From assembly GCF_014654675.1 (NCBI RefSeq), contig NZ_BNBC01000007.1, positions 1 through 64,000 of the forward strand: DNA of 64,000 nt. Direction: 5' to 3'. This stretch comes from Streptomyces spiralis. Its GTDB lineage: Bacteria > Actinomycetota > Actinomycetes > Streptomycetales > Streptomycetaceae. The translations under genes and the position numbers were made by a program. This document shows positions 26,898-35,836 of the stretch, one piece after another (positions within the stretch are counted from its first letter, which is position 1; the number at the start of each line of letters is the position of its first letter). The notes under the pieces are model-generated. The model was not told where the DNA came from. It made no database searches and saw only the letters and a list, made by a program, of their open reading frames with translations.

Positions 26898-27791
26898 CTA
26901 TCCCTTGACTCCGGTGAGCGTGACACCCTCGACGAACGCCTTCTGGGCGAAGAAGAACACGAGGATCACGGGGGCCATGACCAGCACAGTGGCGGCCATG
27001 GTGAGGTTCCAGTCGGTGTGGTGGGCGCCCTTGAACGACTCCAGTCCGTAGGAGAGGGTCCAGGCGCCCGGGTTCTCCGAGGCGTAGATCTGCGGGCCGA
27101 AGTAGTCGTTCCAGGCGTAGAAGAACTGGAAGAGGGCTACGGCCGCGAGGCCCGGTTTCGCCATGGGCAGCACGACCCTGATGAGGGTGCGCAGCTCGCC
27201 GCAGCCGTCGACCTTCGCCGCGTCCAGGTACTCGTTCGGGATCGTCGTCAGGAACTGCCGGAGCAGGAAGATGGAGAACGCGTCGCCGAACGCCATCGGG
27301 ATGATCAGCGGCCACAGCGTGCCGGACAGGTCCAGCTGCTTGGCCCAGAACAGGTACATGGGGATGATGATCACCTGCGGGGGCAGCATCATCATCGAGA
27401 TCACCAGCATGAGTGACAGGTTGCGGCCCCGGAAGCGGAACTTGGCGAGGGCGTACGCCACGGGGATCGAGGACGCGACCGTCAGGACCGTGCCGGCTCC
27501 GGCGTAGAGGAGGGTGTTCCGCCACCAGGTGAGGAAGCCCGGAGTGTGGAAGACCTTGCTGTAGTTGCCCCACTCCCAGGTGTGCGGGATCAGGTCGCGG
27601 CTGAGCGCCTGGCTGTCGCTCATCAGCGAGGTGAGCAGGACGAAGACGAAGGGGAGGATGAAGAAGAGCGCGGCCGCCACGCCGAGGGCGTGGACGGCGA
27701 CCCATTCCAGGGCCGCTCTGCGGCGGGCCGTGCGTTCGGCCGGGGAGACGGGCGACTTCAGTTCGACCGGCTTGTCCAGTACCTGGGTCAT
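26898..27791 (-). CDS. sugar ABC permease, MalG type
   Basis: A 297-residue inner-membrane permease of the carbohydrate-uptake-1 class with six membrane helices. The first is VAAALFFILPFVFVLLTSL. The cytoplasmic EAA loop (EYLDAAKVDGCGELRTLIRV, near 195) carries the conserved Gly and Asp that contact the ATPase. It partners the MalF-type permease two bases upstream. No ATPase gene lies in the operon. A shared MsiK-like ATPase elsewhere, as known for Streptomyces sugar importers, is expected. Confidence 0.92.
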   Translation of the reverse strand: MTQVLDKPVELKSPVSPAERTARRRAALEWVAVHALGVAAALFFILPFVFVLLTSLMSDSQALSRDLIPHTWEWGNYSKVFHTPGFLTWWRNTLLYAGAGTVLTVASSIPVAYALAKFRFRGRNLSLMLVISMMMLPPQVIIIPMYLFWAKQLDLSGTLWPLIIPMAFGDAFSIFLLRQFLTTIPNEYLDAAKVDGCGELRTLIRVVLPMAKPGLAAVALFQFFYAWNDYFGPQIYASENPGAWTLSYGLESFKGAHHTDWNLTMAATVLVMAPVILVFFFAQKAFVEGVTLTGVKG

Positions 27792-27793
27792 CG

Positions 27794-28735
27794 TCAGTCA
27801 CCTGCCTGGATCAGACCGCCCCGGCGCCGCATCAGGAACGCGGTGAACGCCATCGACAGGGCGAAGAGAACGAGGGCCACCACGCAGGCCGAGCCGTAGT
27901 CGAAGCGCTGGAAGCCGAGGTTGTACACGAGCTGGGGGAGGGTGAGCGTGGACTTGTCCGGGTAGCCCGGCTCGAACTGGGTGCCCGCGCCCTGGATCAC
28001 GCCCGAGGCGACCTTTCCGGCGATCAGTGGCTGCGTGTAGTACTGCATCGTCTGGATCACCCCGGTGACCACCGCGAACATCACGATCGGAGAGATGTTG
28101 GGCAGGGTCACGTAGCGGAAGCGCTGCCAGGGCGAGGCGCCGTCGAGTTCGGCGGCCTCGTACTGCTCGGTGGGCACGTCGAGCAGCGCGGCCATGAAGA
28201 TGACCATCAGGTCGCCGACGCCCCACAGGGCGAGCAGGGTCAGGGCCGGCTTGGACCAGGTGGGGTCGTTGAACCAGCCGGGAGCCGGGATGCCGGTCTT
28301 CTGCAGCAGGGAGTTGACCGGCCCCGTGCCCGGGTTGAGGAGGAAGGCGAACGCCATGGTCGCCGCGACCGGCGGGGCGAGGTAGGGCAGGTAGAAGAGG
28401 GTGCGGAAGACGCCCGTACCCGTCTTGATCTTCGTGATGAGCAGGCCGACGCCGAGCCCGAAGACGACCCGCAGGGTGACCATGACCAGGACCAGCCAGA
28501 GGGTGTTGCGCAGGGCCGGCCAGAACAGAGGGTAGTTCTGGAAGACGTACGTCCAGTTCTTCGTGCCGCTCCACGTCGGCGGCCTGAAGCCGTCGTAGTG
28601 CATGAACGAGAAGTAGACCGTCGAGATCAGCGGGTACGCGAAGAAGACGGCGAACCCGATCAGCCACGGCGACATGAAGGCGACGGTACGAAGCGCCGAC
28701 CGGCGGCGCTTCGACGCCAGGGTGACCGTACTCAT
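27794..28735 (-). CDS. sugar ABC permease, MalF type
   Basis: A 313-residue permease with six membrane helices, beginning after the basic start SKRRRSALRT with FMSPWLIGFAVFFAYPLIST. The EAA loop is EQYEAAELDGASPWQRFRYV near 195-215. It forms the translocation channel with the following permease. It begins at ATG 28735, four bases after the binding-protein stop, so the three transport genes are tightly packed. Confidence 0.92.
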   Translation of the reverse strand: MSTVTLASKRRRSALRTVAFMSPWLIGFAVFFAYPLISTVYFSFMHYDGFRPPTWSGTKNWTYVFQNYPLFWPALRNTLWLVLVMVTLRVVFGLGVGLLITKIKTGTGVFRTLFYLPYLAPPVAATMAFAFLLNPGTGPVNSLLQKTGIPAPGWFNDPTWSKPALTLLALWGVGDLMVIFMAALLDVPTEQYEAAELDGASPWQRFRYVTLPNISPIVMFAVVTGVIQTMQYYTQPLIAGKVASGVIQGAGTQFEPGYPDKSTLTLPQLVYNLGFQRFDYGSACVVALVLFALSMAFTAFLMRRRGGLIQAGD

Positions 28736-28738
28736 GGG

Positions 28739-30094
28739 CTACTTCGCCTGCGCGATGTCGGTGTCGATCTGCGCGGCCGTCTTCTTCAGACCGGCCTTCA
28801 GATCGGTGGCCTTGCCGCTCTCGTAGTCGTAGCCGAACTGCTGGATCGTCACCAGGTACTGGCCGCCGTTGATGGAGGCGGGCGTGGTGGTGGAGTTCGG
28901 GTCGGCCGCGATGTCCAGGAAGGTCTTGAAGCGCGGGTCGTACTTCAGCTTCGGGGACTTCAGGGCGGCCAGCGTCGACGGCACGTTGTGGATGTCGTTG
29001 GCGAAGCCGACGACCGCGTCGGTGTTCGTGGTGATGTACTTGACGAACTCCCAGGCCGCGTTCTGCTTGTGGCTGGTGGCGGCGATGCCCGCGATGGTGC
29101 CGGTGATGTAGCCCTTGCCGTACTGGCTCACCTGGTCGTCGGGGACGGGCAGCGGGGCCACGCCGATCTCGAACTTCGGCTTGGCGTCCACCGCCATGCC
29201 CAGCCGCCATTCGCCGTCGAGCTGCATGGCGACCTGACCGGTGTGGAAGGGGTGCTTGGGGCCCCACTCGTCACCGAGGGTGGCCCGGAACTTCTCCAGC
29301 CTCTGGAATCCGCCCAGTTCGTCGACCAGCTTCTTCTGGAGGGTGAAGCCCTTTTCGAAAGCGGGGTCCTTGGCCAGGTTCGACTTCCCGCTCGCGTCGA
29401 AGTACGTCGGGGAGAACTGCGCGAAGTAGTGCTCGGTCGTCGACTCCCAGCCGTGGTAGTCCGGCATGAACCCGAGCTGCCGGTAGCCGTCCCCGTCGGG
29501 GACCGTGAGCTTCTTGGCGTCCGCCTCGAATTCCGACCAGGTCTTCGGCGGGGCCTTGATACCGGCCTTCGCGAACGCGGTCTTGTTGTAGTAGAGGCCG
29601 TACGCGTCTCCCAGCAGCGGCACCGTGCAGCGGTTGCCGTCGAACTGCGTGTACTCGTTCATCGCCTTCGGGAACGTCGTCTCCGGGTCGATGTCCGACT
29701 TCCTGAAGAAGGGGTTGAGGTCCACCAGCGCGCCCGAGGAGCAGAACTTGCCCACGTTGTTGGTGGTGAAGGAGGAGATCACGTCCGGCGCCTTGTCGCC
29801 GCCGGTGCGCAGGGCCTGGTTGATCTTGTCGTCGGTCATGTTGCCGACGACGTTGACGTGGATGTTGGGGTGCGCCTTCTCGAAGCCGGCGATCAGGGAC
29901 TTGACGGCCTCCACCTCGTTCGGCGCGCTCCAGGCGTGCCAGAAGTTGATCGTGGTGTCCTTCGAGGCGTCGTCGTCCGCGCCGCTGTTCGACTGGCCGG
30001 TGCAGGCGGTGGCGAGGAGGGCGAGGGAGGCGGTGAGGGAGGCAGTGAGGACGAAAGCCGCTTTTCGGGCAGCCGATGGTGCGGATGCGGGCAT
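28739..30094 (-). CDS. sugar-binding lipoprotein of ABC importer
   Basis: A 451-residue family 1 solute-binding protein. The signal peptide is basic then hydrophobic and ends with a lipobox LATAC, Cys 31, so it is a lipoprotein on the outer face of the membrane. The mature part starts with Ser/Asp-rich linker and then INFWHAWSAPNEVEAVKSLI, a typical opening of the MalE-like fold. Tryptophans and aromatic residues across the protein fit oligosaccharide binding. It lies 60 bp downstream of the ROK regulator and directly upstream of the permeases. Ligand may be a beta-linked disaccharide, given the GH4 enzyme. Confidence 0.9.
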   Translation of the reverse strand: MPASAPSAARKAAFVLTASLTASLALLATACTGQSNSGADDDASKDTTINFWHAWSAPNEVEAVKSLIAGFEKAHPNIHVNVVGNMTDDKINQALRTGGDKAPDVISSFTTNNVGKFCSSGALVDLNPFFRKSDIDPETTFPKAMNEYTQFDGNRCTVPLLGDAYGLYYNKTAFAKAGIKAPPKTWSEFEADAKKLTVPDGDGYRQLGFMPDYHGWESTTEHYFAQFSPTYFDASGKSNLAKDPAFEKGFTLQKKLVDELGGFQRLEKFRATLGDEWGPKHPFHTGQVAMQLDGEWRLGMAVDAKPKFEIGVAPLPVPDDQVSQYGKGYITGTIAGIAATSHKQNAAWEFVKYITTNTDAVVGFANDIHNVPSTLAALKSPKLKYDPRFKTFLDIAADPNSTTTPASINGGQYLVTIQQFGYDYESGKATDLKAGLKKTAAQIDTDIAQAK

Positions 30095-30154
30095 GGCGGG
30101 GTCTCCCAGGGACGGGGATGGGTGAGAGAGGTGGAGAGAGGAGAGGGGGCGGGC

Positions 30155-31366
30155 TCAGCGGGAGGTGTCGAAGACCTCGTCGCGGGTGACGGCGAGCGCG
30201 CTCTCCAGCGCGCCACGCAGCACGGGGTGCTCGCGGACGTCGCCGACCACCAGGTGCGGCCGGGAGGCGGCCAGCTCCTCCAGCTCGGCCTGGACGAGGG
30301 CGCGCAGCACCTCGCCGCCGGCGGTCAGCGAGGCGCCGCTGAGCACGACGAGTTCGGGGTCGAGGACGGAGACGAGGGAGGCCAGACCGGTGGCGAGCCG
30401 GGTCGCGTACGTCGTCAGGAGCGTGCGGTGGGGGCCGGTGGCGTGGTCGGCGGCGCGGGCGACGAGCGCGGCGGCTGCCTCGGCGTACGGCCCGCCGGGC
30501 ACGTCCTCGATGCCGAGCTCCCGGGCCAGCCTCGGCAGGGCCTGGGAGCCGGCCAGCTCCTGGTAGCCGCCGCTGTTGGCCCGGGTGACCTGGCGGACCA
30601 GCGGGGTGCCGGGCACCGGCAGGAAGCCGACCTCGCCGGCACCGCCGGTCCAGCCGCGGTGCAGCCGGCCGCCGAGGACCAGGGCGGCGCCGAGGCCCCC
30701 CTCGTTCCACAGCAGTACGAAGTCCCGGTGGCCGCGGGCGGCGCCGAGGCGCTGCTCGGCGACGGCGACGAGGTTGACGTCGTTCTCGTACTCCACCGGC
30801 ATCGGCAGGGCGGCGGCGAGTTCGCCGAGGATCGTCGGGGAGTGCCAGCCGGGCAGATGGGAGGCGTAGCGCAGACGGCCGGTGTTGGGGTCGAAGGCGC
30901 CCGGGGTGCCGATGACCAGCCGGTGGACGTCGTCGCGGGCCAGCCCGGCCGCCTTCACCGCGCCGTCGAGGGCGTCGGTGACCTGCCGTACGACGGGCTG
31001 GGACCGATGGCGGCCCGGGGTCGGCAGCTCGTACTCGCCGACCGTACGGCCGGTGATGTCGGCGACGGCGGCGCGGATGCGCTGCGGGGTGACGTCGAGG
31101 CCCGCGGCGTACGCGGCGGCCGGGTTGACCGCGTAGAGCTGGGCGTTGGGGCCCGGACGCCCCTCGCTCGTCCCCGTGGCGAGGACCAGTCCGGCGGCCT
31201 CCAGCCTGGCCAGGAGCTGCGAGGCGGTCGGCTTGGACAGGCCGGTGAGCTTGCCGATCCGGGTGCGCGACAGCGGCCCGTGCTCCAGCAGCAGGTCGAG
31301 GGCGGCCCGGTCGTTCATGGCGCGCAGGACGCGCGGGGTGCCCGGCGTACCGGCGGTTCCTGCCAT
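30155..31366 (-). CDS. ROK-family transcriptional regulator
   Basis: A 403-residue repressor-type ROK protein: winged helix near 15-70 (RTRIGKLTGLSKPTASQLLARLEA), then a sugar-binding ROK domain (VIGTPGAFDPNTG, NDVNLVAVAE, GGLGAALVLGGRLHRG). The zinc-site region usual in ROK enzymes (CxCGxxGC) is absent; here the equivalent is NSGGYQELAGSQAL. ATG 31366 is chosen because AGGAGG lies eight bases before it, rather than an upstream ATG at 31426. It probably controls the downstream sugar operon and itself through the palindrome at 31468. Confidence 0.9.
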   Translation of the reverse strand: MAGTAGTPGTPRVLRAMNDRAALDLLLEHGPLSRTRIGKLTGLSKPTASQLLARLEAAGLVLATGTSEGRPGPNAQLYAVNPAAAYAAGLDVTPQRIRAAVADITGRTVGEYELPTPGRHRSQPVVRQVTDALDGAVKAAGLARDDVHRLVIGTPGAFDPNTGRLRYASHLPGWHSPTILGELAAALPMPVEYENDVNLVAVAEQRLGAARGHRDFVLLWNEGGLGAALVLGGRLHRGWTGGAGEVGFLPVPGTPLVRQVTRANSGGYQELAGSQALPRLARELGIEDVPGGPYAEAAAALVARAADHATGPHRTLLTTYATRLATGLASLVSVLDPELVVLSGASLTAGGEVLRALVQAELEELAASRPHLVVGDVREHPVLRGALESALAVTRDEVFDTSR

Positions 31367-31467
31367 GCGTCTCGCCTCCTGCCCTCGGACTGCTCGGCTT
31401 CCTGGCCTTCCCACATGATCGCCCACAATCCGCAGGGGGTGCGAGATCGCCGCGGAAGATCACTGTT

Positions 31468-31500
31468 AGGAAAGTTTCCTGTTCGCGATGGAAGGAAACT
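31468..31500. promoter_or_regulatory. ROK operator: perfect palindrome plus half-site
   Basis: AGGAAAGTTTCCT at 31468-31480 is a perfect inverted repeat around a central base. A second AAGGAAACT at 31492-31500 gives a half-site about 24 bases away. They lie about 100 bp upstream of the ROK gene start. Position and symmetry suggest the regulator binds here and blocks its own operon; the spacing places the sites around two helical turns apart. Confidence 0.65.
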
Positions 31501-31530
31501 AGGGCCGACGTGAAGGGGGCGTCAAGAGAG

Positions 31531-31571
31531 CACGCCCCCGAGGCAACGGAGTCGTTACCTGCGGGGGCGTG
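31531..31571 (-). terminator. long near-perfect hairpin after mscS-type gene
   Basis: CACGCCCCCGAGGCAACG pairs with CGTTACCTGCGGGGGCGTG around a GAGT loop, giving about 18 pairs with one C:A mismatch and one bulge. It lies 100 bp past the channel stop and upstream of the ROK operon promoter, so it should insulate the two. Confidence 0.75.
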
Positions 31572-31670
31572 CGGGGCGGGACGTGCGCGGCGGGGTGCGC
31601 GGCGCGGGGGTGTGCGCCCGGAGGCGAGTGCGGGCCGGCCGCCGGGCCGGGTGGCCCGGGGCCGGTGGGG

Positions 31671-32786
31671 CTACTTGCCGGTCGGGCGCTGCGAGGGAGT
31701 GACCGGCGTCGCCGCCTGCACCTGCGGGGAGGCGGCGTTGGAGTACACCGACGGGGCCGCGACCGAGGCCATCGGGTCGGGCGCCGTCTCCTCCTCCGCC
31801 GGGGCCGTGGCGCCGCCCACGATACGGATGTCGGCCTCGTCGAAGGCGCGCTTGATGCGCCAGCGCAGCTCACGCTCGACGGTCACCGACTTGCCCGGCA
31901 TGGTCTTGGCCGAGACCCGGACCACCATCGAGTCGATCAGCACGCTGTCCAGGCCCAGCACCTCGATCGGGCTCCACAGGAGCTCGTTCCAGGGCTCCTC
32001 CTTGCTCATCTTCTCGGCGACCTCGGTCAGGGTGGCCTTGAGTTTGTCCAGGTCCTCGCTCGCCCGGACGGTCACGTCGACGCCGGCCGTCGCCCAGCCC
32101 TGGGAGAGGTTGCCGATCCGCTTGACCTCGCCGTTGCGGACGTACCAGATCTCACCGTTGTCGCCGCGCAGCTTGGTCACGCGCAGGCCGACCTCGATCA
32201 CCTCGCCGGAGGCGACGCCCGCGTCGATCGTGTCGCCGACGCCGTACTGGTCCTCCAGGATCATGAAGACTCCGGAGAGGAAGTCCGTGACCAGGTTGCG
32301 GGCGCCGAAACCGACCGCCACGCCCGCCACACCGGCGGACGCCAGCAGCGGGGCCAGGTTGATCTGGAACGTGGCCAGGACCATCAGCGCGGCCGTGCCC
32401 AGGATCAGAAAGCTCGCCACCGAGCGCAGCACCGAGCCGATCGCCGCGGAGCGCTGCCGCCGCCGCTCGGCGTTGACCAGCAGGCCGCCCAGCGAGGTGC
32501 CGCCCAGCGCGGTGCCGCCCGTCTGCTGGGCCGTGCGGGTCATGCGGTCGATGAGCTTGGTGATCGCCCGCCGGACCACCACCCTCAGCACGCCGGCTAT
32601 CACCAGGATCAGCACGACCCGGAGGCCGATCGCCAGCCAGGTGGACCAGTTCTGCTCGACCCAGCTCGCGGCCTGGTTCGCGCTCTGCTGGGCGTCCTGG
32701 AGCGTGGGGACCGTCACGTTCGGCGACTCCGAGGGAGACGGCGACGGCGACGGACCGGCGGCCAGTAGGACGGCGGGCAAGGACAC
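31671..32786 (-). CDS. MscS-family mechanosensitive channel
   Basis: A 371-residue membrane protein. It has an external N-terminus with a PSPSPSES tract, membrane helices near 48-70 (LAIGLRVVLILVIAGVLRVVV) and 118-140, and the pore-lining TM3 motif LLASAGVAGVAVGFGARNLVTDFLSG. The MscS beta domain follows (GDTIDAGVASGEVIEVGLR, WYVRNGEVKRIGN). The C-terminal 60 residues are disordered and acidic or Pro/Ala-rich. It should open under membrane tension in hypo-osmotic shock. It starts at GTG 32786 behind GGAGGTACC. Single-gene unit. Confidence 0.9.
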   Translation of the reverse strand: MSLPAVLLAAGPSPSPSPSESPNVTVPTLQDAQQSANQAASWVEQNWSTWLAIGLRVVLILVIAGVLRVVVRRAITKLIDRMTRTAQQTGGTALGGTSLGGLLVNAERRRQRSAAIGSVLRSVASFLILGTAALMVLATFQINLAPLLASAGVAGVAVGFGARNLVTDFLSGVFMILEDQYGVGDTIDAGVASGEVIEVGLRVTKLRGDNGEIWYVRNGEVKRIGNLSQGWATAGVDVTVRASEDLDKLKATLTEVAEKMSKEEPWNELLWSPIEVLGLDSVLIDSMVVRVSAKTMPGKSVTVERELRWRIKRAFDEADIRIVGGATAPAEEETAPDPMASVAAPSVYSNAASPQVQAATPVTPSQRPTGK

Positions 32787-33118
32787 GGCAGGTACCTCCA
32801 GGTGCGTCCACCCTCCGGCGTGGCGGTCAATATCGTCACGATCACGAAGAGGTCACCGGACGGGCAGAGCCACCACACTAACGGGGCACGGTGTGTGGAT
32901 TGCCGCGATGGACGAAGGAGATACGGCTGCGGAACGGTGACCACCCGCCTCACCAGGCCGTGTGAACGGCCCGTGATCCGGGGGATGAATCAGGTGTGGT
33001 CGAAAACACTCCCAGCCCGTTACCGGGACATGGTGGCGCGTTCACCAGGCATGAGGGGAGACTGACTGCAGATCGTCCCGGCGCGAGCCACGCGCCGCCG
33101 GCGTACAAGGAGGCCCCC

Positions 33119-33655
33119 GTGCCGCATGTCCTGGTCCTCAACGCGTCGTACGAGCCCCTCGGCGTCGTACCGCTCCGCCGCGCGCTCGTCCTCGTGCTCG
33201 AGAACAAGGCAGTCTGCCTCGAGGAGTCCGGCGCCCATATGCACAGCGCGTCCCTCACCGTCCCCGCACCCAGCGTGGTCCGGCTCAAGCGCTTCGTCCG
33301 GGTTCCCTATCGGGGACCCGTTCCGCTGACGAGGCGAGCGCTCTTCGCCCGCGACGGCGGCCGCTGCATGTACTGCGGCGGCGTGGCCACCAGCGTCGAC
33401 CACGTCATCCCGCGCTCGCGCGGTGGCCGGCACGCCTGGGACAACGTGGTGGCCTCATGCCGCCGCTGCAATCACGTCAAGGCCGACCGCCACCTCGTCG
33501 AGCTGGGCTGGCGCCTGCGCCACGCACCCGCTCCGCCCACCGGTCTGGCCTGGCGCATCATCGGCACCGGTCATAGGGACCCGCGCTGGCTGCCCTACCT
33601 GCAGCCGTACGGCGCGGACGACGCCCTGGCCCGGATCGACGGCATCTCCGCCTGA
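33119..33655 (+). CDS. HNH endonuclease
   Basis: A 178-residue HNH nuclease of the type widespread in actinobacteria. The zinc and catalytic region is CMYCGGVATSVDHVIPRSRGG followed by NVVASCRRCNHVKADR (split here at a convenient point): two CxxC pairs around the DH catalytic pair and the final asparagine/histidine. The N-terminal half (HVLVLNASYEPLGVVPLRRAL) is the family-specific strand region. GTG 33119 follows AAGGAGGCCCCC, a strong ribosome site. An upstream ATG at 32996 adds residues that look non-coding. It stands alone and shows no methylase partner. The role may be housekeeping DNA processing. Confidence 0.9.
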   Translation: MPHVLVLNASYEPLGVVPLRRALVLVLENKAVCLEESGAHMHSASLTVPAPSVVRLKRFVRVPYRGPVPLTRRALFARDGGRCMYCGGVATSVDHVIPRSRGGRHAWDNVVASCRRCNHVKADRHLVELGWRLRHAPAPPTGLAWRIIGTGHRDPRWLPYLQPYGADDALARIDGISA

Positions 33656-33683
33656 CGATCCGGGCCTTCGTCGCGCCGGGGAC

Positions 33684-33714
33684 CTGCCGGACAGGCCCAG
33701 GTCCTGTCCGGCAG
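33684..33714. terminator. first of twin bidirectional hairpins
   Basis: CTGCCGGACAGG at 33684-33695 pairs perfectly with CCTGTCCGGCAG at 33703-33714 around a seven-base loop, 29 bp after the HNH stop. Confidence 0.8.
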
Positions 33715-33726
33715 ACACCCCTGGGG

Positions 33727-33764
33727 GGCGTCTCGTCGATCAGGCCGGATCGACGAGACACGCC
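33727..33764. terminator. second of twin bidirectional hairpins
   Basis: GGCGTCTCGTCGATC pairs with GATCGACGAGACACGCC with one mismatch, immediately before the stop codon of the convergent permease gene. It probably ends the ABC operon from the right, backing up the first hairpin. Confidence 0.7.
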
Positions 33765-35135
33765 CTAGGCGTACCGCAGCTCCCCCGGCCGTACCGAGCG
33801 CCGCAGCAGCGGCAGGGAGGCCGTGGCGGCCAGCAGACAGGCGGCGTACACACCGGCCGGGACCAGCAGGGCCGTGTACGGCACCGACCAGCCGGTGGAG
33901 CCGTCGGACGCCACCCGGGCGTAGGCGATGCCGATCGCCGACCCTCCCGCGCCCGCCACCAGGGTGGCCGGGGCCAGCGGCAGCGCGGTCTCCAGCAGCA
34001 GTGCGCGGGCGAGCACCGCCCGCGGCACCCCGGCGGCGACCTGGGCGGCCAGGCCCCGGCGCCGGGTGGCGAGGGACTCGGCGGTGCCGACGGCGAGCGC
34101 GACGAGGACGAACACCAGGGCGAGCCCGATCGCCGCGGCCGTCAGGTTCACGCCGGTGGTGTAGAAGGCCGTGTCCGCAGCGAGCGAGCCCTGGCGGCGC
34201 CTGTCCTCCAGGTCGGCCAGCAGCACCTGCCGTACCCCCACGAACCCGGTTCCGACGACCGTCACCAGCAGCACCGCCGCATGCGCGCGGGCCGCCGCCC
34301 ACGGGTCGTCCCGCAGCCGCTCGGCCGCGATCAGCACCGCGGGAGAGCCGGTCCGGGCCGCGAGCAGCCGCCCGGTCAGCCCGGACAGGGTGCCCATGAG
34401 CCACACCGTGCCCACACCGACCGCCAGCAGCGCCGCGAACACCACGAGCGGCCCGAGGTCATGGCGCGATCCGGTGGTACCGGCGGACGTACTGGCCACG
34501 GCGAGCGGCGCCGCCACGACCACGACCAGCAGCGCGCCGAGGAACGTCAGCCCCGGCCCCCGCCCGGTCCGGGGCCGGCTGCGCCGCACCCATCCGAGCG
34601 GCGAGGTCATCACCCGGCGCAGCGCCAGCACTCCGGCCGCCGTGCCCAGCACCGGCACGCCCACCGCGACCAGCGCGGTCCCGGCCCAGGCCAGGGCCGG
34701 CGGCCGCTGCCACACACCCAGCAGTACCGGCACCGCGACCGAGGTGGCGAGCACCGAGCCCAGCAGACAGGCCAGGCCCGTCTCCAGTGCGACGATCCGC
34801 CGGACCCGGCCCGGCTCCGTGCCCGCCAGCCGCAGTGCGGCCGCGCGCCGGTCCCGGTGCACCGCGCCGATCCGGGTGCACTGGCCGAGGAAGCCGAGCA
34901 CCGGAACCAGCAGGAGCGACAGCGCGACGATCACCCCGGAGCGCTCGCCGGGGTCGTCCAGCAGGCCGTGGCCGAAGGAGAAGGAGTAGTGCCCGCGCAC
35001 CGAGGCGAGCGCGGCCGCCGCCAGTCCCAGCCCCGTCGCGCACATCGCCCCCACCGCCGTGAGAGCGATCCGCCACCACTCCTGCCGGTCGGATCCCCGT
35101 ACGAGCAGCCAGGCCAGCCGCAGATCGGTCCTCAC
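33765..35135 (-). CDS. FtsX-like ABC permease of the PadR operon
   Basis: A 456-residue membrane protein with about ten hydrophobic segments: one near 27-45, a pair near 70-90 (VIVALSLLLVPVLGFLG) and 110-135, a block at about 145-170 and 190-255, and a C-terminal group at about 335-445. The large external domains of classical FtsX proteins are missing, so it belongs to the compact bacteriocin or antibiotic-exporter type. GTG 35135 overlaps the ATPase stop as GTGA. It probably functions with that ATPase in drug or peptide efflux; the PadR gene supports an inducible role. Confidence 0.82.
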   Translation of the reverse strand: MRTDLRLAWLLVRGSDRQEWWRIALTAVGAMCATGLGLAAAALASVRGHYSFSFGHGLLDDPGERSGVIVALSLLLVPVLGFLGQCTRIGAVHRDRRAAALRLAGTEPGRVRRIVALETGLACLLGSVLATSVAVPVLLGVWQRPPALAWAGTALVAVGVPVLGTAAGVLALRRVMTSPLGWVRRSRPRTGRGPGLTFLGALLVVVVAAPLAVASTSAGTTGSRHDLGPLVVFAALLAVGVGTVWLMGTLSGLTGRLLAARTGSPAVLIAAERLRDDPWAAARAHAAVLLVTVVGTGFVGVRQVLLADLEDRRRQGSLAADTAFYTTGVNLTAAAIGLALVFVLVALAVGTAESLATRRRGLAAQVAAGVPRAVLARALLLETALPLAPATLVAGAGGSAIGIAYARVASDGSTGWSVPYTALLVPAGVYAACLLAATASLPLLRRSVRPGELRYA

Positions 35136-35836
35136 GCGTGCACCTCCAGCCCCGCCGTCACGCCGTCCTGCGTCACGCCGTCCTGGAGCCGCACCTCACG
35201 GTCCGCGTACGCCGCCACCTGGGCGTCGTGCGTGACCACCAGCACCGCGGCGCCCGTCTCCCGGGCCGTGCGCACCAGCGCCGCCATCACCTGCTCGCTC
35301 GCCAGCGAGTCCAGCGCCCCCGTCGGCTCGTCCGCGAGGACGACCCTCGGGCCGGTCACCAGCGCCCGCGCCAGCGCCACCCGCTGCGCCTGGCCGCCGC
35401 TCAGCTCCCCGGGCCGCAGTCCCCGCTGTTCCCCCGCGCCGAACCGTTCCAGCCAGTCGGCCGCCCGTTCCTGGGCCGCCCCCCGCGCGGTCCCGGCCAG
35501 CATCAGTGGCAGTGCCACGTTGTCCAGGGCCGTCAGCTCCGGGATCAGCTGGCCGAACTGGAACACCACACCGAACTCGGTGCGGCGCAGCTCGCTCAGC
35601 CGCCGCTCGGGCAGGGTGTCGACGCGCTCCCCGGCGTACGTCACCGAGCCCTCGTCGGGGGAGGCGATGCCCGCCAGGCAGTGCAGCAGCGTGGACTTCC
35701 CGCTGCCGCTCGGGCCGGTCACGGCGACGATCTCGCCCGCGCCGAGGTCCAGGCCGGCCCCGCGCAGCGCCGGGGTCCTGCCGTGCGCCTTGACGAGGTC
35801 ACGGGCCACCACAAGGGGTTCCGGTCGATTGCTCAT
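35132..35836 (-). CDS. ABC exporter ATPase of the PadR operon
   Basis: A 234-residue MacB-type ATPase. Walker A is GPSGSGKST near 41-49, Q-loop FQFGQLIPE, signature LSGGQAQR near 143 and Walker B VVLADEPTGALD near 163-174, then the switch THDAQVAAYAD. It starts at ATG 35836, overlapping the PadR stop by four bases, and its stop overlaps the permease start, so regulator, ATPase and permease are all translationally coupled. Confidence 0.9.
   Translation of the reverse strand: MSNRPEPLVVARDLVKAHGRTPALRGAGLDLGAGEIVAVTGPSGSGKSTLLHCLAGIASPDEGSVTYAGERVDTLPERRLSELRRTEFGVVFQFGQLIPELTALDNVALPLMLAGTARGAAQERAADWLERFGAGEQRGLRPGELSGGQAQRVALARALVTGPRVVLADEPTGALDSLASEQVMAALVRTARETGAAVLVVTHDAQVAAYADREVRLQDGVTQDGVTAGLEVHA

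Larger units (their letters stand above)
31367..31670. other. gap holding ROK operator and MscS terminator
   Basis: This 304-bp gap between two co-directional genes holds the ROK-operon control region on the left and the strong MscS-gene hairpin on the right. The remainder (31572-31670) is G-rich low-complexity DNA with GCGGGGTGCGCGG-like repeats and no gene. Confidence 0.6.
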
